Shown here one piece after another: positions 14,249 through 20,355 of a stretch of DNA of 22,811 nucleotides. The notes beneath the pieces are model-generated. The model had not been told where the DNA came from and made no database searches. It saw only the letters and a list, made by a program, of their open reading frames with translations. The stretch is from an uncultured Angelakisella sp. (lineage in GTDB: Bacteria > Bacillota > Clostridia > Oscillospirales > Ruminococcaceae): contig CAJUFK010000046.1 in NCBI GenBank assembly GCA_910585535.1, forward strand, positions 1 through 22,811, in the 5' to 3' direction. Positions within the stretch are counted from its first letter, which is position 1; each line of letters starts with the position of its first letter. A program made the translations under genes and the position numbers.

Positions 14249-14632
14249 AAAGAAAAAACTGTGTACTCGAGAGGGGCCCTTGGCCATGAAGGGAAGCACC
14301 AGCTCCTGGCCTTTGGGGTCCGGCAGCCAGCCATGGGGACCCGGTGGGAGTCCGTCTCCTGGTGGGATCGGAGGCGGTCCTGGCCCGGAGGAACCTCCTC
14401 TTCCCAGGCAGCTGCCAGCCGGCAGGGAAGGGGTTCCCAAGCAATGTCCCCCTGTGGATTCCGCTCCCGGCCCCTTCCTGTTTTGGAAGGCTCCCAGCGG
14501 CAGACAGTAGCATTTTGCCAAAAACCGGCAAAATTTTCTGACAAGGTTATTAACATTACAGCCTTAAAACGGCTTTCTATGGCTGCTTTTTGCAAGGAAG
14601 CGCCTGCCCCCAACAGCCTGTACTAAAACCAA
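14249..14632. other. Gene-poor GC-rich stretch, no supported gene
   Basis: Open frames exist on both strands, but they are Pro/Gly/Arg-rich and change character across the stretch, so none is accepted. The stretch holds short hairpins and a terminator-like stem at 14512-14539, and ends at the strong terminator at 14633-14683. A structured RNA or decayed gene is possible. I do not recognise a known riboswitch, tmRNA, SRP RNA or RNase P consensus. Confidence 0.5.
14512..14539 (+). terminator. Terminator-like hairpin after the permease gene
   Basis: ATTTTGCC at 14512-14519 pairs with GGCAAAAT at 14527-14534 across AAAAACC, followed by TTTCT. The T-run is short, so efficiency is uncertain. It would end the adaptor-permease transcript. 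Confidence 0.55.
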
Positions 14633-14683
14633 CCCCCGCCGCATACCCTTTAACAAAACGGGTACGCGGTGGGGGCTTTTGTT
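14633..14683 (+). terminator. Strong intrinsic terminator upstream of spoIIM
   Basis: CCCCCGCCGC at 14633-14642 pairs with GCGGTGGGGG at 14666-14675, and inner TACCC/GGGTA closes an 11-nt loop; one A/C mismatch and one G-T pair. CTTTTGTT follows. It isolates spoIIM from upstream transcription. Confidence 0.85.
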
Positions 14684-14705
14684 AGGCAAAGGACGGTGAA
14701 AGACA

Positions 14706-15320
14706 ATGGGGAGGTATCCCAAACGTCGGTTTCGTTCTCGGGGCCGACTGGGAGGAATGGGTTCCTGGACAGGATATTTTCAGCGACGGAGAAACAGTAT
14801 CGCCTTTTTTACGCTGTTTTTAGTTGGATTGCTGGTAGGAAGCATCTATGCAGTTCGTGACTGTGGTGGGGAAAGGATGCTCCTGGCAGTGGTTACCAAT
14901 CACATCCAAAAACAGGCCGCCGCCGGCTATTGGCAGATTCTGGGTAACTGCTTGGTTAGCAGTCTAGGGTACATTGTGTTTCTATACTTTGCCGCCAACT
15001 GTGTTCAAGGAAGGTGGCTTGCCAATCTGGTCCCCGTCTTTTATGGGCTGTCTGTAGGAGCCAAAGTCACGGTACTTCTTTACCAGCATGGATTGGGGGC
15101 CGGGGGATATGTCCTAATCTGTGTCCTGATCCCCCGGTTTTTCCAGCTGATCCTTTTGGTATCTGCCTGTGGCCAGGCCGCCAGGCTCTCCCAAAGCATC
15201 TCCACCCAAAAGCCTGTGGGGGAGCAGAGTTTTCTCCTTTTTGGGGCGGCGGCAGCTGTGCTATCCATGGCGGAGGCCTTGGTGGTAAGCCGATTTACCG
15301 GACTTTTGACTTATCTGTAA
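14706..15320 (+). CDS. spoIIM: Stage II sporulation protein M-like membrane protein, 204 aa
   Basis: SpoIIM, with SpoIID and SpoIIP, drives peptidoglycan remodelling for engulfment in the mother cell. This protein has the SpoIIM plan: a basic N-terminus, a first helix FFTLFLVGLLVGSIYAV at 34-50, an extracytoplasmic loop, then helices near 85-100, 105-130, 134-157 and 178-197. The pattern GLSVGAKVTVLLYQHGLGAGG followed by a Pro-containing helix and SACGQAARLS matches the central block of the family as I recall it. Length is close to the 215 aa of Bacillus SpoIIM. ATG at 14706 has AAAGGA about 12 nt upstream, a modest site. Proximity to an xer recombinase gene, convergent here, is common for spoIIM in Firmicutes. 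Identification rests on topology and motif likeness. Confidence 0.68.
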   Translation: MGRYPKRRFRSRGRLGGMGSWTGYFQRRRNSIAFFTLFLVGLLVGSIYAVRDCGGERMLLAVVTNHIQKQAAAGYWQILGNCLVSSLGYIVFLYFAANCVQGRWLANLVPVFYGLSVGAKVTVLLYQHGLGAGGYVLICVLIPRFFQLILLVSACGQAARLSQSISTQKPVGEQSFLLFGAAAAVLSMAEALVVSRFTGLLTYL

Positions 15321-15332
15321 AAGTGTACGACT

Positions 15333-15857
15333 TTACATCATTTCGGGCTGTTTTTTGGGGTGAGACGAAGCAAAAATATCCCTGCCATCCAGGGCGGTAT
15401 GCCCATAGATGTCCCGTTCCAGGAAACTATAGATGTCCCAGGAAAAGGGAAACTGCCGGGTTGTCAGTTTGTTTCGGAAGTAGAGGATTCCGGCCTCATC
15501 CACCAGCCAATCGCCGGCAATATCGTACCCGATCCCAAGAAATAGAACTGGCCGCCCAAGATCATCCCCCATGGCCTGTAGTTCCGGCAGGAACGTAGCG
15601 TCGTAGTTGAAGAAATCAAACTCGATGGCGTGGCAGCTTTCGCCAACCCCTAGTTCTGGACACTGGTTTTTGATGCAGAGACCGTCCAGGCTGTCGATGA
15701 TCTCCCAGGCCGCCGGGAAGATCGCCTCCGGCGGAACCTGGGGCGGGAAGCGTGGATCAATCCGCGCCAGCCGTGCCTTTAACCGTCCGTGGCGCGCCGG
15801 GTCCCAGCCCGACGCCACCAGAAGAGGGTTTCTCTGAAGACGTGTTTGGTCCAGCAT
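15333..15857 (-). CDS. SUKH-3-like domain protein, possible immunity protein, 174 aa
   Basis: The pattern resembles SUKH-family immunity domains, particularly SUKH-3: an early GWDPARHG, a central hydrophobic segment ending in DGLCIKN, a FDFFNYDATFLPEL block, then LGRPVLFLGIGYDIAGDWLVDEAGILYF, which looks like the 'G ... vDe.GrvY' core. SUKH proteins usually neutralise toxins from contact-dependent or polymorphic toxin systems. No toxin gene is visible beside it, and the protein has no signal peptide or membrane helix. ATG at 15857 has AAAGGAG upstream, 18 nt after the xer stop, so it is probably co-transcribed with xer. The assignment is a by-eye pattern match; an ordinary housekeeping or orphan protein remains possible. 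Confidence 0.5.
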   Translation of the reverse strand: MLDQTRLQRNPLLVASGWDPARHGRLKARLARIDPRFPPQVPPEAIFPAAWEIIDSLDGLCIKNQCPELGVGESCHAIEFDFFNYDATFLPELQAMGDDLGRPVLFLGIGYDIAGDWLVDEAGILYFRNKLTTRQFPFSWDIYSFLERDIYGHTALDGRDIFASSHPKKQPEMM

Positions 15858-15875
15858 GAGGACAGCTCCTTTGTG

Positions 15876-16895
15876 TTATTCTTCGTCATTCCGAACTGCT
15901 TTTTTAGGTTTAGGAGCGGTGATATTGCCCAGGGGATTTTTCCGGGCGGCGTCCTCCACCTGGGGGCTGGCCACATGGGTATAGATCTCGGTTGTGCCCA
16001 GGTTTTCATGACCCAAGATCTCTTTGAGGACCCGAATATCTACCCCGCCGTGCTGGTACATCAGGGTAGCAGCGGTGTGCCGGAGCTTATGGGGGGAGAA
16101 GCCTCTCCCGGAAAGCCCTGCGGCCCCTAGGGCCTGCTCCACGATCTGTTCCACCCGCCGGGGGGTCAGCGGCCGCTTGTTCTTGGAAAGGAAGAGGTAC
16201 TCCCGGTCCTTTTCCACCTCCGGTTCTTCCCGGACCCCTAAATAGACCTCCAGGGCGCTGATGCAGGCTTCGTTGAGGTAGACCATCCGTTCTTTGTTGC
16301 CCTTACCCAGAAGGACCAAGGTCCGGTCGTCCCAATGAATGCTGCCTTTTTTGATCCCCACCAGCTCGGAGAGCCGCATCCCGCAGTTGAGGAGCAGGGT
16401 GATGATGCAGTAGTCCCGTTCCTTTCTGGGGCTGGGGCCGTCCACCGCCTGGAGCAGCCGAAGGCTTTCCTCCAGGGTGAGATATTTGGGCAGGGACCGC
16501 CGCTGGGTGGGGGTCTCCAGGTCCTTCATGGGGCTGATCTCCAGGAGTCCGGCCTTGCTGGAAAGGTACTGGTAGAAGGAGCGCAGGCTGGAGACCTTCC
16601 GGGACCGGGTGGCGGCGTTGTTCTCGTTGGTGGTCTGAACGAAGTTCAGGTAGCCGTAGGCGTCGGAGAGGGTAGCGCCCAGGATCATTTCCCGGGGAAG
16701 GTCCTCGATGAGAACATCGGAAAGGTTTGGCTCTGACATGGACAAATGTTCCCGGGACGCCCGGAGGTAACGGAGAAACAGCCGCAGGTCGATAAAGTAG
16801 GCGTCGATGGTCCGCTGGGACCGGCCTTTGATGGTGAGCATATAAAAGAGGAAGTCTTTGAGGAGTTGGGGGCACTGGGCGTCGTTGATGTTCAA
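15876..16895 (-). CDS. xerD: Tyrosine recombinase XerC/XerD type, 339 aa
   Basis: A site-specific recombinase of the type that resolves chromosome dimers at dif. Residues 8-112 are the SAM-like core-binding domain (TIKGRSQRTIDAYFIDLRLFL...). The catalytic domain holds Arg174 (CGMRLSEL), Lys198 (LLGKGNKER), His269 and Arg272 (HKLRHTAA), His296 (LGHENLG) and nucleophile Tyr305 (EIYTHV): the complete set. The frame starts at TTG 16895, with an in-frame stop just upstream and only a weak AAGGA behind it, so the start is less certain than the gene. It is longer than classical Xer (about 300 aa) through a basic tail. Neighbours spoIIM and a housekeeping-like base composition argue for the host recombinase rather than a phage integrase. 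The dif-like palindrome at 16951-16978 and the filamentous-phage-like element lie directly upstream. Confidence 0.92.
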   Translation of the reverse strand: MNINDAQCPQLLKDFLFYMLTIKGRSQRTIDAYFIDLRLFLRYLRASREHLSMSEPNLSDVLIEDLPREMILGATLSDAYGYLNFVQTTNENNAATRSRKVSSLRSFYQYLSSKAGLLEISPMKDLETPTQRRSLPKYLTLEESLRLLQAVDGPSPRKERDYCIITLLLNCGMRLSELVGIKKGSIHWDDRTLVLLGKGNKERMVYLNEACISALEVYLGVREEPEVEKDREYLFLSKNKRPLTPRRVEQIVEQALGAAGLSGRGFSPHKLRHTAATLMYQHGGVDIRVLKEILGHENLGTTEIYTHVASPQVEDAARKNPLGNITAPKPKKAVRNDEE

Positions 16896-16950
16896 GCATC
16901 ACAGCTAATCCTTATATCAGAGGAGAGGAGGCTTTATTTTAATAGATATT

Positions 16951-16978
16951 ATTTCGCTAAATAAAAATTTAGCGAAAT
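16951..16978. other. dif-like Xer site or attachment-site candidate
   Basis: ATTTCGCTAAA at 16951-16961 and its exact reverse complement at 16968-16978 flank a 6-nt centre, TAAAAA: the 11-6-11 architecture of dif. With the flanking base on each side the palindrome is 13 bp per arm. It lies 56 nt upstream of the xer start, at the chromosome-element border. No T-run follows, so it is not an intrinsic terminator. A one-mismatch copy of the left arm (ATTTCGTTAAA) lies at 17053-17063. Confidence 0.5.
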
Positions 16979-17058
16979 AGAGGGGGCCGAAATCTAGCTA
17001 ATCTATTTATGGAATGCCACCCCGCTGATAAAGATCAACCTTTTCACCTCCAATTTCG

Positions 17059-17337
17059 TTAAATTTCAATTGGCTCATAACCGGCCTTGTCTAAGGCCTG
17101 ATTATACGCCCCAAGGGTCATCATGTCAAGCTGAATCCCGTGAGTTCCAGCCAGGCAATCCAAACAGTCATGATAGCTACCGCGGAAGAACAGCCAAAGA
17201 TCCGGAGTAACCAGACAATACATTTCTTTTGGCTTATCAAAATCTGGATCAGTCCCCAAAACTCGAAGGATAAGATCCAGCTTCCGCTGAATTTCAAAAA
17301 GATCTGATAACTTCACTGTAAACCCGCTCCATTCCAA
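17059..17337 (-). CDS. Small hypothetical phage protein downstream of rep, 92 aa
   Basis: Not recognised. ATG at 17337 lies inside the end of rep (25-nt overlap, different frame), so expression is probably coupled to rep translation; no strong ribosome binding site is seen. The protein is soluble and acidic, begins MEWSGFTVKLSDLFEIQRKLDLILRVL with an amphipathic helix, and has two Cys close together (YHDCLDCLAG, near 55-64). In Ff phages the gene after the replication initiator encodes the single-strand DNA-binding protein of 87 aa, so position and size fit that role, but the sequence shows no OB-fold signature I can defend. A replication accessory or regulatory role is the cautious reading. 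The antisense promoter at 17346-17375 lies just upstream of its start. Confidence 0.7.
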   Translation of the reverse strand: MEWSGFTVKLSDLFEIQRKLDLILRVLGTDPDFDKPKEMYCLVTPDLWLFFRGSYHDCLDCLAGTHGIQLDMMTLGAYNQALDKAGYEPIEI

Positions 17338-18218
17338 GGAATTTCTTGACTGTATATGTATAACTGTGATATAATAGTTTCGTAAACCAGCTTATCTATT
17401 TCTATGAATCGGGTGTATCGGTCCAGGATACACCCGATTTTCTTTTGTTTGACTCGCGCCAGCTCGTCCAATCGCCCAGGCTCCATAATAAGGCTTTTCA
17501 GTATAAATCGGTCAGTACCAGTAAGACCAGAGACATTATCATCAAAAACAAGTTGAAGATCATCCCAGACCATCACCCGGGGCCAGATAGCAAGTACCTG
17601 CTCATACGCCATAGAATCCCCGCTAATGGTGATTTCAAGCCGGGATAATGGATGCTTTAGCTTTGATTCCAACGCTTTGTTGTACAGCTTGCACCGTCCG
17701 GGCTTATTTCGCTCCCCAAGATACTGGGTCCTGTCCTCATCGCTCTTTCGTACCTCCTCATACATCCGCCGATCCTTCAGCAGCCAGCAGTCAGAGCGAA
17801 GGACAGGAAAATCAACAGCCAGGTCGAACCGTACAACCCCAGGCGGCCCGGAAGCAAACACAAACAGCTGATTGAATACTAAGCAAAAAACACGATTTTC
17901 TGCGACTTTGTTGGGATTGAACTCCAGGCGAACCCGGTTTATCACTCGTCCGGTACCTTCATTCAGCCCGACACCAACCCAAAAGCTGTTGCCGTCCCCG
18001 CAATCAATAGAAAACTGTTCCCGGTAAGTCCCGATCCGGCTGGTGGTCCAATGGTCAAAGAAAACGAAAGAGTTATCAGACAAAAAGGAAAGAAATCCAG
18101 CGGCCCACTCTCCCCCGCTCCGGTATCTTAGCTTGAAGTCAAGGATCAATTTGTCAATGGAATATGTGTCCCCTGTTTTTGTACGTACTGGCATAAAATA
18201 CTGTAAAATTGTGTTCAC
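17313..18218 (-). CDS. Rolling-circle replication initiator, Rep_trans-like, 301 aa
   Basis: The protein would nick one strand at the double-strand origin and start rolling-circle replication of the phage genome. Motifs fit the Rep_trans family that includes RepC of pT181, NicK of ICEBs1 and RstA of CTXphi: VVRFDLAVDF at 128-137, then QYLGERNKPGRCKLYNKALE at 165-184, then RLEITISGD at 193-201. The region 240-275 is a helical C-terminal part. The frame starts at GTG 18218, with ATG at 18194 (residue 9) as alternative; neither has a good ribosome binding site, so the start is uncertain. A hairpin with a pT181-like nick sequence lies 38 nt upstream. Within the gene's 3' end an antisense transcription unit (17346-17450) is predicted. 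I do not assign the catalytic Tyr. Confidence 0.82.
   Translation of the reverse strand: MNTILQYFMPVRTKTGDTYSIDKLILDFKLRYRSGGEWAAGFLSFLSDNSFVFFDHWTTSRIGTYREQFSIDCGDGNSFWVGVGLNEGTGRVINRVRLEFNPNKVAENRVFCLVFNQLFVFASGPPGVVRFDLAVDFPVLRSDCWLLKDRRMYEEVRKSDEDRTQYLGERNKPGRCKLYNKALESKLKHPLSRLEITISGDSMAYEQVLAIWPRVMVWDDLQLVFDDNVSGLTGTDRFILKSLIMEPGRLDELARVKQKKIGCILDRYTRFIEIDKLVYETIISQLYIYSQEIPWNGAGLQ
17346..17375 (+). promoter_or_regulatory. Antisense promoter inside rep
   Basis: TTGACT at 17346-17351 and a perfect TATAAT at 17370-17375 are 18 nt apart, with an extended -10 TGA just ahead of the hexamer. It reads opposite to rep and directly into the predicted antisense RNA. Confidence 0.7.
17382..17447 (+). 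ncRNA. Predicted short antisense RNA to the 3' part of rep
   Basis: From the promoter at 17346-17375, transcription should start near 17382 and stop at the hairpin plus T-rich tail near 17447, giving an RNA of about 65 nt. It is fully complementary to rep mRNA upstream of the start of the 92-aa gene. It has no coding potential. By analogy to countertranscribed RNAs of rolling-circle plasmids it could limit expression of rep or of the downstream gene. Confidence 0.55.
17407..17450 (+). terminator. Intrinsic terminator of the antisense RNA
   Basis: AATCGGGTGTATC at 17407-17419 pairs perfectly with 17427-17439 across GGTCCAG, followed by TTCTTTTGTTT. The T-rich tail is on the plus strand only, so it should not stop rep transcription. 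It lies within codons of rep. Confidence 0.7.
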
Positions 18219-18255
18219 CCCATGTTCGTTTGAGTGTAGAAAAATACACGACTTC

Positions 18256-18276
18256 GCCCCTATTAGATATAGGGGC
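18256..18276 (-). other. Putative double-strand origin nick-site hairpin
   Basis: GCCCCTAT at 18276-18269 and ATAGGGGC at 18263-18256 (minus strand) form a perfect 8-bp stem with loop ATCTA. The minus-strand string TCTAATAG across loop and stem matches the RepC nick region of pT181 (recalled as CTCT/AATAG). The corresponding cut here would lie between plus-strand positions 18264 and 18265. It sits 38 nt upstream of the Rep_trans-like gene. Confidence 0.65.
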
Positions 18277-18280
18277 TTCA

Positions 18281-18368
18281 GGCGGCGGCCTGTGTGTTAC
18301 GCGTGTGTGCGTCCCGCCTGCGGCGGGACGCACACACGCGTAACACATTCGCCGCAATGGCCGCCGCC
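18281..18368. repeat. Large nested hairpin in the phage intergenic region
   Basis: Inner stem: 18293-18318 pairs perfectly with 18322-18347 over 26 bp around a 3-nt loop TGC. Outer stem: GGCGGCGGCC at 18281-18290 pairs with GGCCGCCGCC at 18359-18368. The two are separated by 2 nt on the left and 11 nt on the right. It lies between the Zot-like gene stop and the nick-site hairpin, where Ff phages keep packaging signal and origins. Packaging signal, single-strand origin and terminator are all possible roles. Confidence 0.85.
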
Positions 18369-18372
18369 CATA

Positions 18373-19221
18373 TCAGCGCCCTCTACTACTACGTGGGCTG
18401 AAATCAGTCCGGCGCATCCGTTCCACCTTTGCGTATGTGTCATAACACTGGCGGAGAAAATCAGACTGAACAAAGGAGGATTTCCGGAGAGGTTTCAGCT
18501 TTCGCCGGACAGCAAGGGGGTTGTCCACCAAAAGGGCATAGTCCAGTGAGTCGTATTCCCGGTTTACGGTCAGGCGGCCCAGAAAAGTGTTGCAGCCAAC
18601 GACTGTCATGGCCTGCTCCCGCAAGGGTTTCGCGATCCGGGTAAAAAACTGGGCCGACGCAATGATCTTGACCCGCTGCTTTCTCTGCTGGGAGATCTCG
18701 GACAAGAGATCCTCCGGAACGTCGTTCCATTTACTGGAATCGTACTCGCTATGGATTTCGTCGATGGCAAAGATAACGCCGTCTGTCCCGTTCCGGATCT
18801 CCAGCAGATCCCGCCAATCGGTCATAATACGATCCGCGCCGTAGTACTCAAAGTTAGCCACGATCAAGCAATTGGGGTAGCGTTTCCGCATTTCCTCCAG
18901 GTACTGGACCATGGAGATGGTCTTCCCTGCCCCTTGGCGGCCGACGAAGAAGGTAAAACCATACTCTGAAAACTCCCCGCGGCGCAGATCCCGCTCCAAG
19001 AAGTCCACCAGGACCCAGCGGAACAGATCGTAATACTTAAACCTCACCTTCAGCCTCCGCAGCTTCTCCGGATCAAGCCGAAAGGGATTCACCCGATGGA
19101 GCAGGAAGAAGGACAGGATAAAGACCGCCAAAAGAAGCAGGACACCACCCAGGATCCACTGAAGAAACCCCAGGAGCGCGCCAAAGAACGAAGAAAACAC
19201 CTTGCCAAAAGCTTCCGCCAT
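18373..19221 (-). CDS. Zot/pI-like morphogenesis ATPase, 282 aa
   Basis: Filamentous phages use this membrane P-loop ATPase to extrude virions through the cell envelope. Walker A GRQGAGKT lies at 94-101 and Walker B VIFAIDE at 149-155, followed by IHSEYDSSKWNDVPEDLLSEISQQRKQRVKIIASAQ, typical of the Zot family, where a conserved segment with Gln/Arg follows the Walker B strand. A strong membrane segment is N-terminal (about 20-42). The frame is open to 19281, but ATG at 19221 has a GGGGG-rich ribosome binding site and avoids a 49-nt overlap with the preceding gene. Ff pI and Vibrio Zot place the membrane helix after the ATPase domain, so the order here is reversed. The gene is followed by the nested hairpin and origin. 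Confidence 0.88.
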   Translation of the reverse strand: MAEAFGKVFSSFFGALLGFLQWILGGVLLLLAVFILSFFLLHRVNPFRLDPEKLRRLKVRFKYYDLFRWVLVDFLERDLRRGEFSEYGFTFFVGRQGAGKTISMVQYLEEMRKRYPNCLIVANFEYYGADRIMTDWRDLLEIRNGTDGVIFAIDEIHSEYDSSKWNDVPEDLLSEISQQRKQRVKIIASAQFFTRIAKPLREQAMTVVGCNTFLGRLTVNREYDSLDYALLVDNPLAVRRKLKPLRKSSFVQSDFLRQCYDTYAKVERMRRTDFSPRSSRGR

Positions 19222-19232
19222 ATCAATACCCC

Positions 19233-19487
19233 CTAAGAAACGCCGGGGATCTTCCGTAAGATCCACATAAGGATAGACCACCCAAACTTGATATTGTAAA
19301 CGATAAGAATAACCAGCAAGCAGCGCGAGACGGTCTGCATGGAAATAAAAAGGTCAAGGAACCGTATTAAATAAGCGATCGGATCCAGAGCCGTTGCCAG
19401 GGAATCAAACCGGGGAAACGCCGGAAACAGCCCAATTAAAAACTCCGCCAAGACGATCAGCGGTTCACAAAGAAATTGCAGGATCAT
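19233..19487 (-). CDS. pVI-like small membrane protein, 84 aa
   Basis: A very hydrophobic protein directly upstream of the Zot-like gene, the position and size typical of the pVI minor coat protein of filamentous phages (in many annotated as DUF2523). Hydrophobic segments lie at about 7-24, 34-50 and 55-78. There is no cleavable signal peptide. ATG at 19487 has AGAGGAGGGG upstream within the end of the preceding gene; gap of 3 nt. It ends 11 nt before the Zot-like start. Assignment rests on gene order, length and topology rather than sequence likeness. Confidence 0.72.
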   Translation of the reverse strand: MILQFLCEPLIVLAEFLIGLFPAFPRFDSLATALDPIAYLIRFLDLFISMQTVSRCLLVILIVYNIKFGWSILMWILRKIPGVS

Positions 19488-19490
19488 TTA

Positions 19491-19967
19491 TCACCCCTCC
19501 TCTGTGAAGAAAGTTCGGATCTTATGATAGCAAATAACAACGGTAAAAATCGAACAGGAAGCCGTCAGAACATTTCGCAAAAACCGGATGTACGGCTGAG
19601 CTGCCCCAAAGAAATTCATGGAAAACCCCCGATAGCCCGGAAACAAAAAATTATTCGGTATTCTGATAGACAATTCAGCTTGTGCGGGGCTCCCCAATTT
19701 ATAAAAGAAATCGTTTAGAATTTGGTACAGCTGCCCCAAGCCGGAAAACTTCGCATTCACCAAGCCATTCAACTTTGCCAGCCGGTTATGAAAGTAGTTT
19801 GCTGGCGGAACGACAAGAGATTTTACGAAGTTTGCAATATCTCCAAACCAGCCAAAGGATTCCCACCAGGAATGGCTTTCGGAGGCATAGGCCGGAAGAA
19901 GAAACAGAGAAAAAACAACAACGATCAGGACGGCCAATAAGACGATCTTACGCTTTGAGACCTTCAC
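19491..19967 (-). CDS. Secreted membrane-anchored phage protein, 158 aa
   Basis: Family not recognised. A signal peptide is clear: basic start MKVSKRK, hydrophobic core to residue 26, likely cleavage after AYA at 26-28. The mature part is aromatic-rich (SWWESFGWFGD), and a second hydrophobic segment at about 131-147 is followed by a short charged tail, giving a type I membrane topology. Start is GTG 19967, 6 nt after the 122-aa gene, with GGGGAG upstream. Its position between the coat-like gene and the pVI-like gene suggests a virion end-cap or assembly protein, comparable in place to pIII of Ff phages but much shorter. Function is inferred from context only. Confidence 0.72.
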   Translation of the reverse strand: MKVSKRKIVLLAVLIVVVFSLFLLPAYASESHSWWESFGWFGDIANFVKSLVVPPANYFHNRLAKLNGLVNAKFSGLGQLYQILNDFFYKLGSPAQAELSIRIPNNFLFPGYRGFSMNFFGAAQPYIRFLRNVLTASCSIFTVVICYHKIRTFFTEEG

Positions 19968-19973
19968 GCCACA

Positions 19974-20342
19974 TCACTCCCCTTGGTGGCCCTGCTGGCG
20001 CCTAAAACCGGCCAGATCACGCTCTTTGATTTGGCTGTCAACAGAGGAGGAAAAAGAGTGAGAACGCCCATGATGAGGCTTGGAGTTTCGAGAGCCAAAA
20101 CGATCCAGCTTATCCAGAAACAGGCGCTTAAAAATTGTTGAGACAAGGGAAACCGAGGTTATGATCCCGATGAGAAGAAGCCCCGTATTCGCAATAGAAG
20201 CAGCGGTTTTCCGAAGACCGGAAAGCGATTCTTCAACAGTAGCAGCGTCCAAAACTGTTCTTGGCATTTCGTAGTTTTCCGGCGGCCATGAAAAAGCGCA
20301 AAAAAGCAGTAAGACGATAAAGATACAACTCATTTTTCGCAT
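19974..20342 (-). CDS. Candidate coat-like protein with signal peptide, 122 aa
   Basis: Not recognised by sequence. The layout resembles filamentous phage major coat proteins: a signal peptide at 1-20 (MRKMSCIFIVLLLFCAFSWP), a mature N-terminus with acidic residues (ENYEMPRTVLDAATVEE), one long hydrophobic helix at about 50-70, then a strongly basic tail (FKRLFLDKLDRFGSRNSK). The tail runs about 40 residues longer than in known coat proteins, with Ser/His-rich and Gln-rich parts, which is the main argument against. Of the possible starts, ATG at 20342 has AAGGGG and good spacing; the frame extends to 20366 but without a ribosome binding site. It begins 13 nt after the 51-aa gene. Confidence 0.68.
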   Translation of the reverse strand: MRKMSCIFIVLLLFCAFSWPPENYEMPRTVLDAATVEESLSGLRKTAASIANTGLLLIGIITSVSLVSTIFKRLFLDKLDRFGSRNSKPHHGRSHSFSSSVDSQIKERDLAGFRRQQGHQGE

Positions 20343-20355
20343 AATATCCCCTTCC

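Noticed and set aside
14241..14510. 89-aa open frame starting in the permease stop region with GGAGG upstream
   Set aside because: The apparent ribosome binding site is part of permease codons, and the product is Pro/Gly-rich without structure.
13807..14613. 268-aa open frame on the minus strand across the permease end and the gap
   Set aside because: Half of it is antisense to the permease, and the rest has no recognisable motif or ribosome binding site.
15317..15338. Short inverted repeat between spoIIM and the SUKH-3-like gene as a terminator
   Set aside because: The stem is short, imperfect and AT-rich with no clear T-run.
15876..16895. Reading the recombinase as a phage-encoded integrase
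   Set aside because: Base composition, an adjacent spoIIM-like gene and Xer-type motifs fit the host recombinase, although proof needs a strain without the prophage.
16950..16979. Palindrome as an intrinsic terminator
   Set aside because: AT-rich stem with no T-run on either strand; the 11-6-11 layout fits a recombinase site better.
17362..17388. dif-like site around the TATAAT in rep
   Set aside because: The central spacer would be 4 nt instead of 6, the left arm fits poorly, and the bases are better explained as a promoter.
18043..18549. 168-aa plus-strand open frame across the phage intergenic region
   Set aside because: It reads through the large hairpin and antisense to rep and the Zot-like gene; no start signal.
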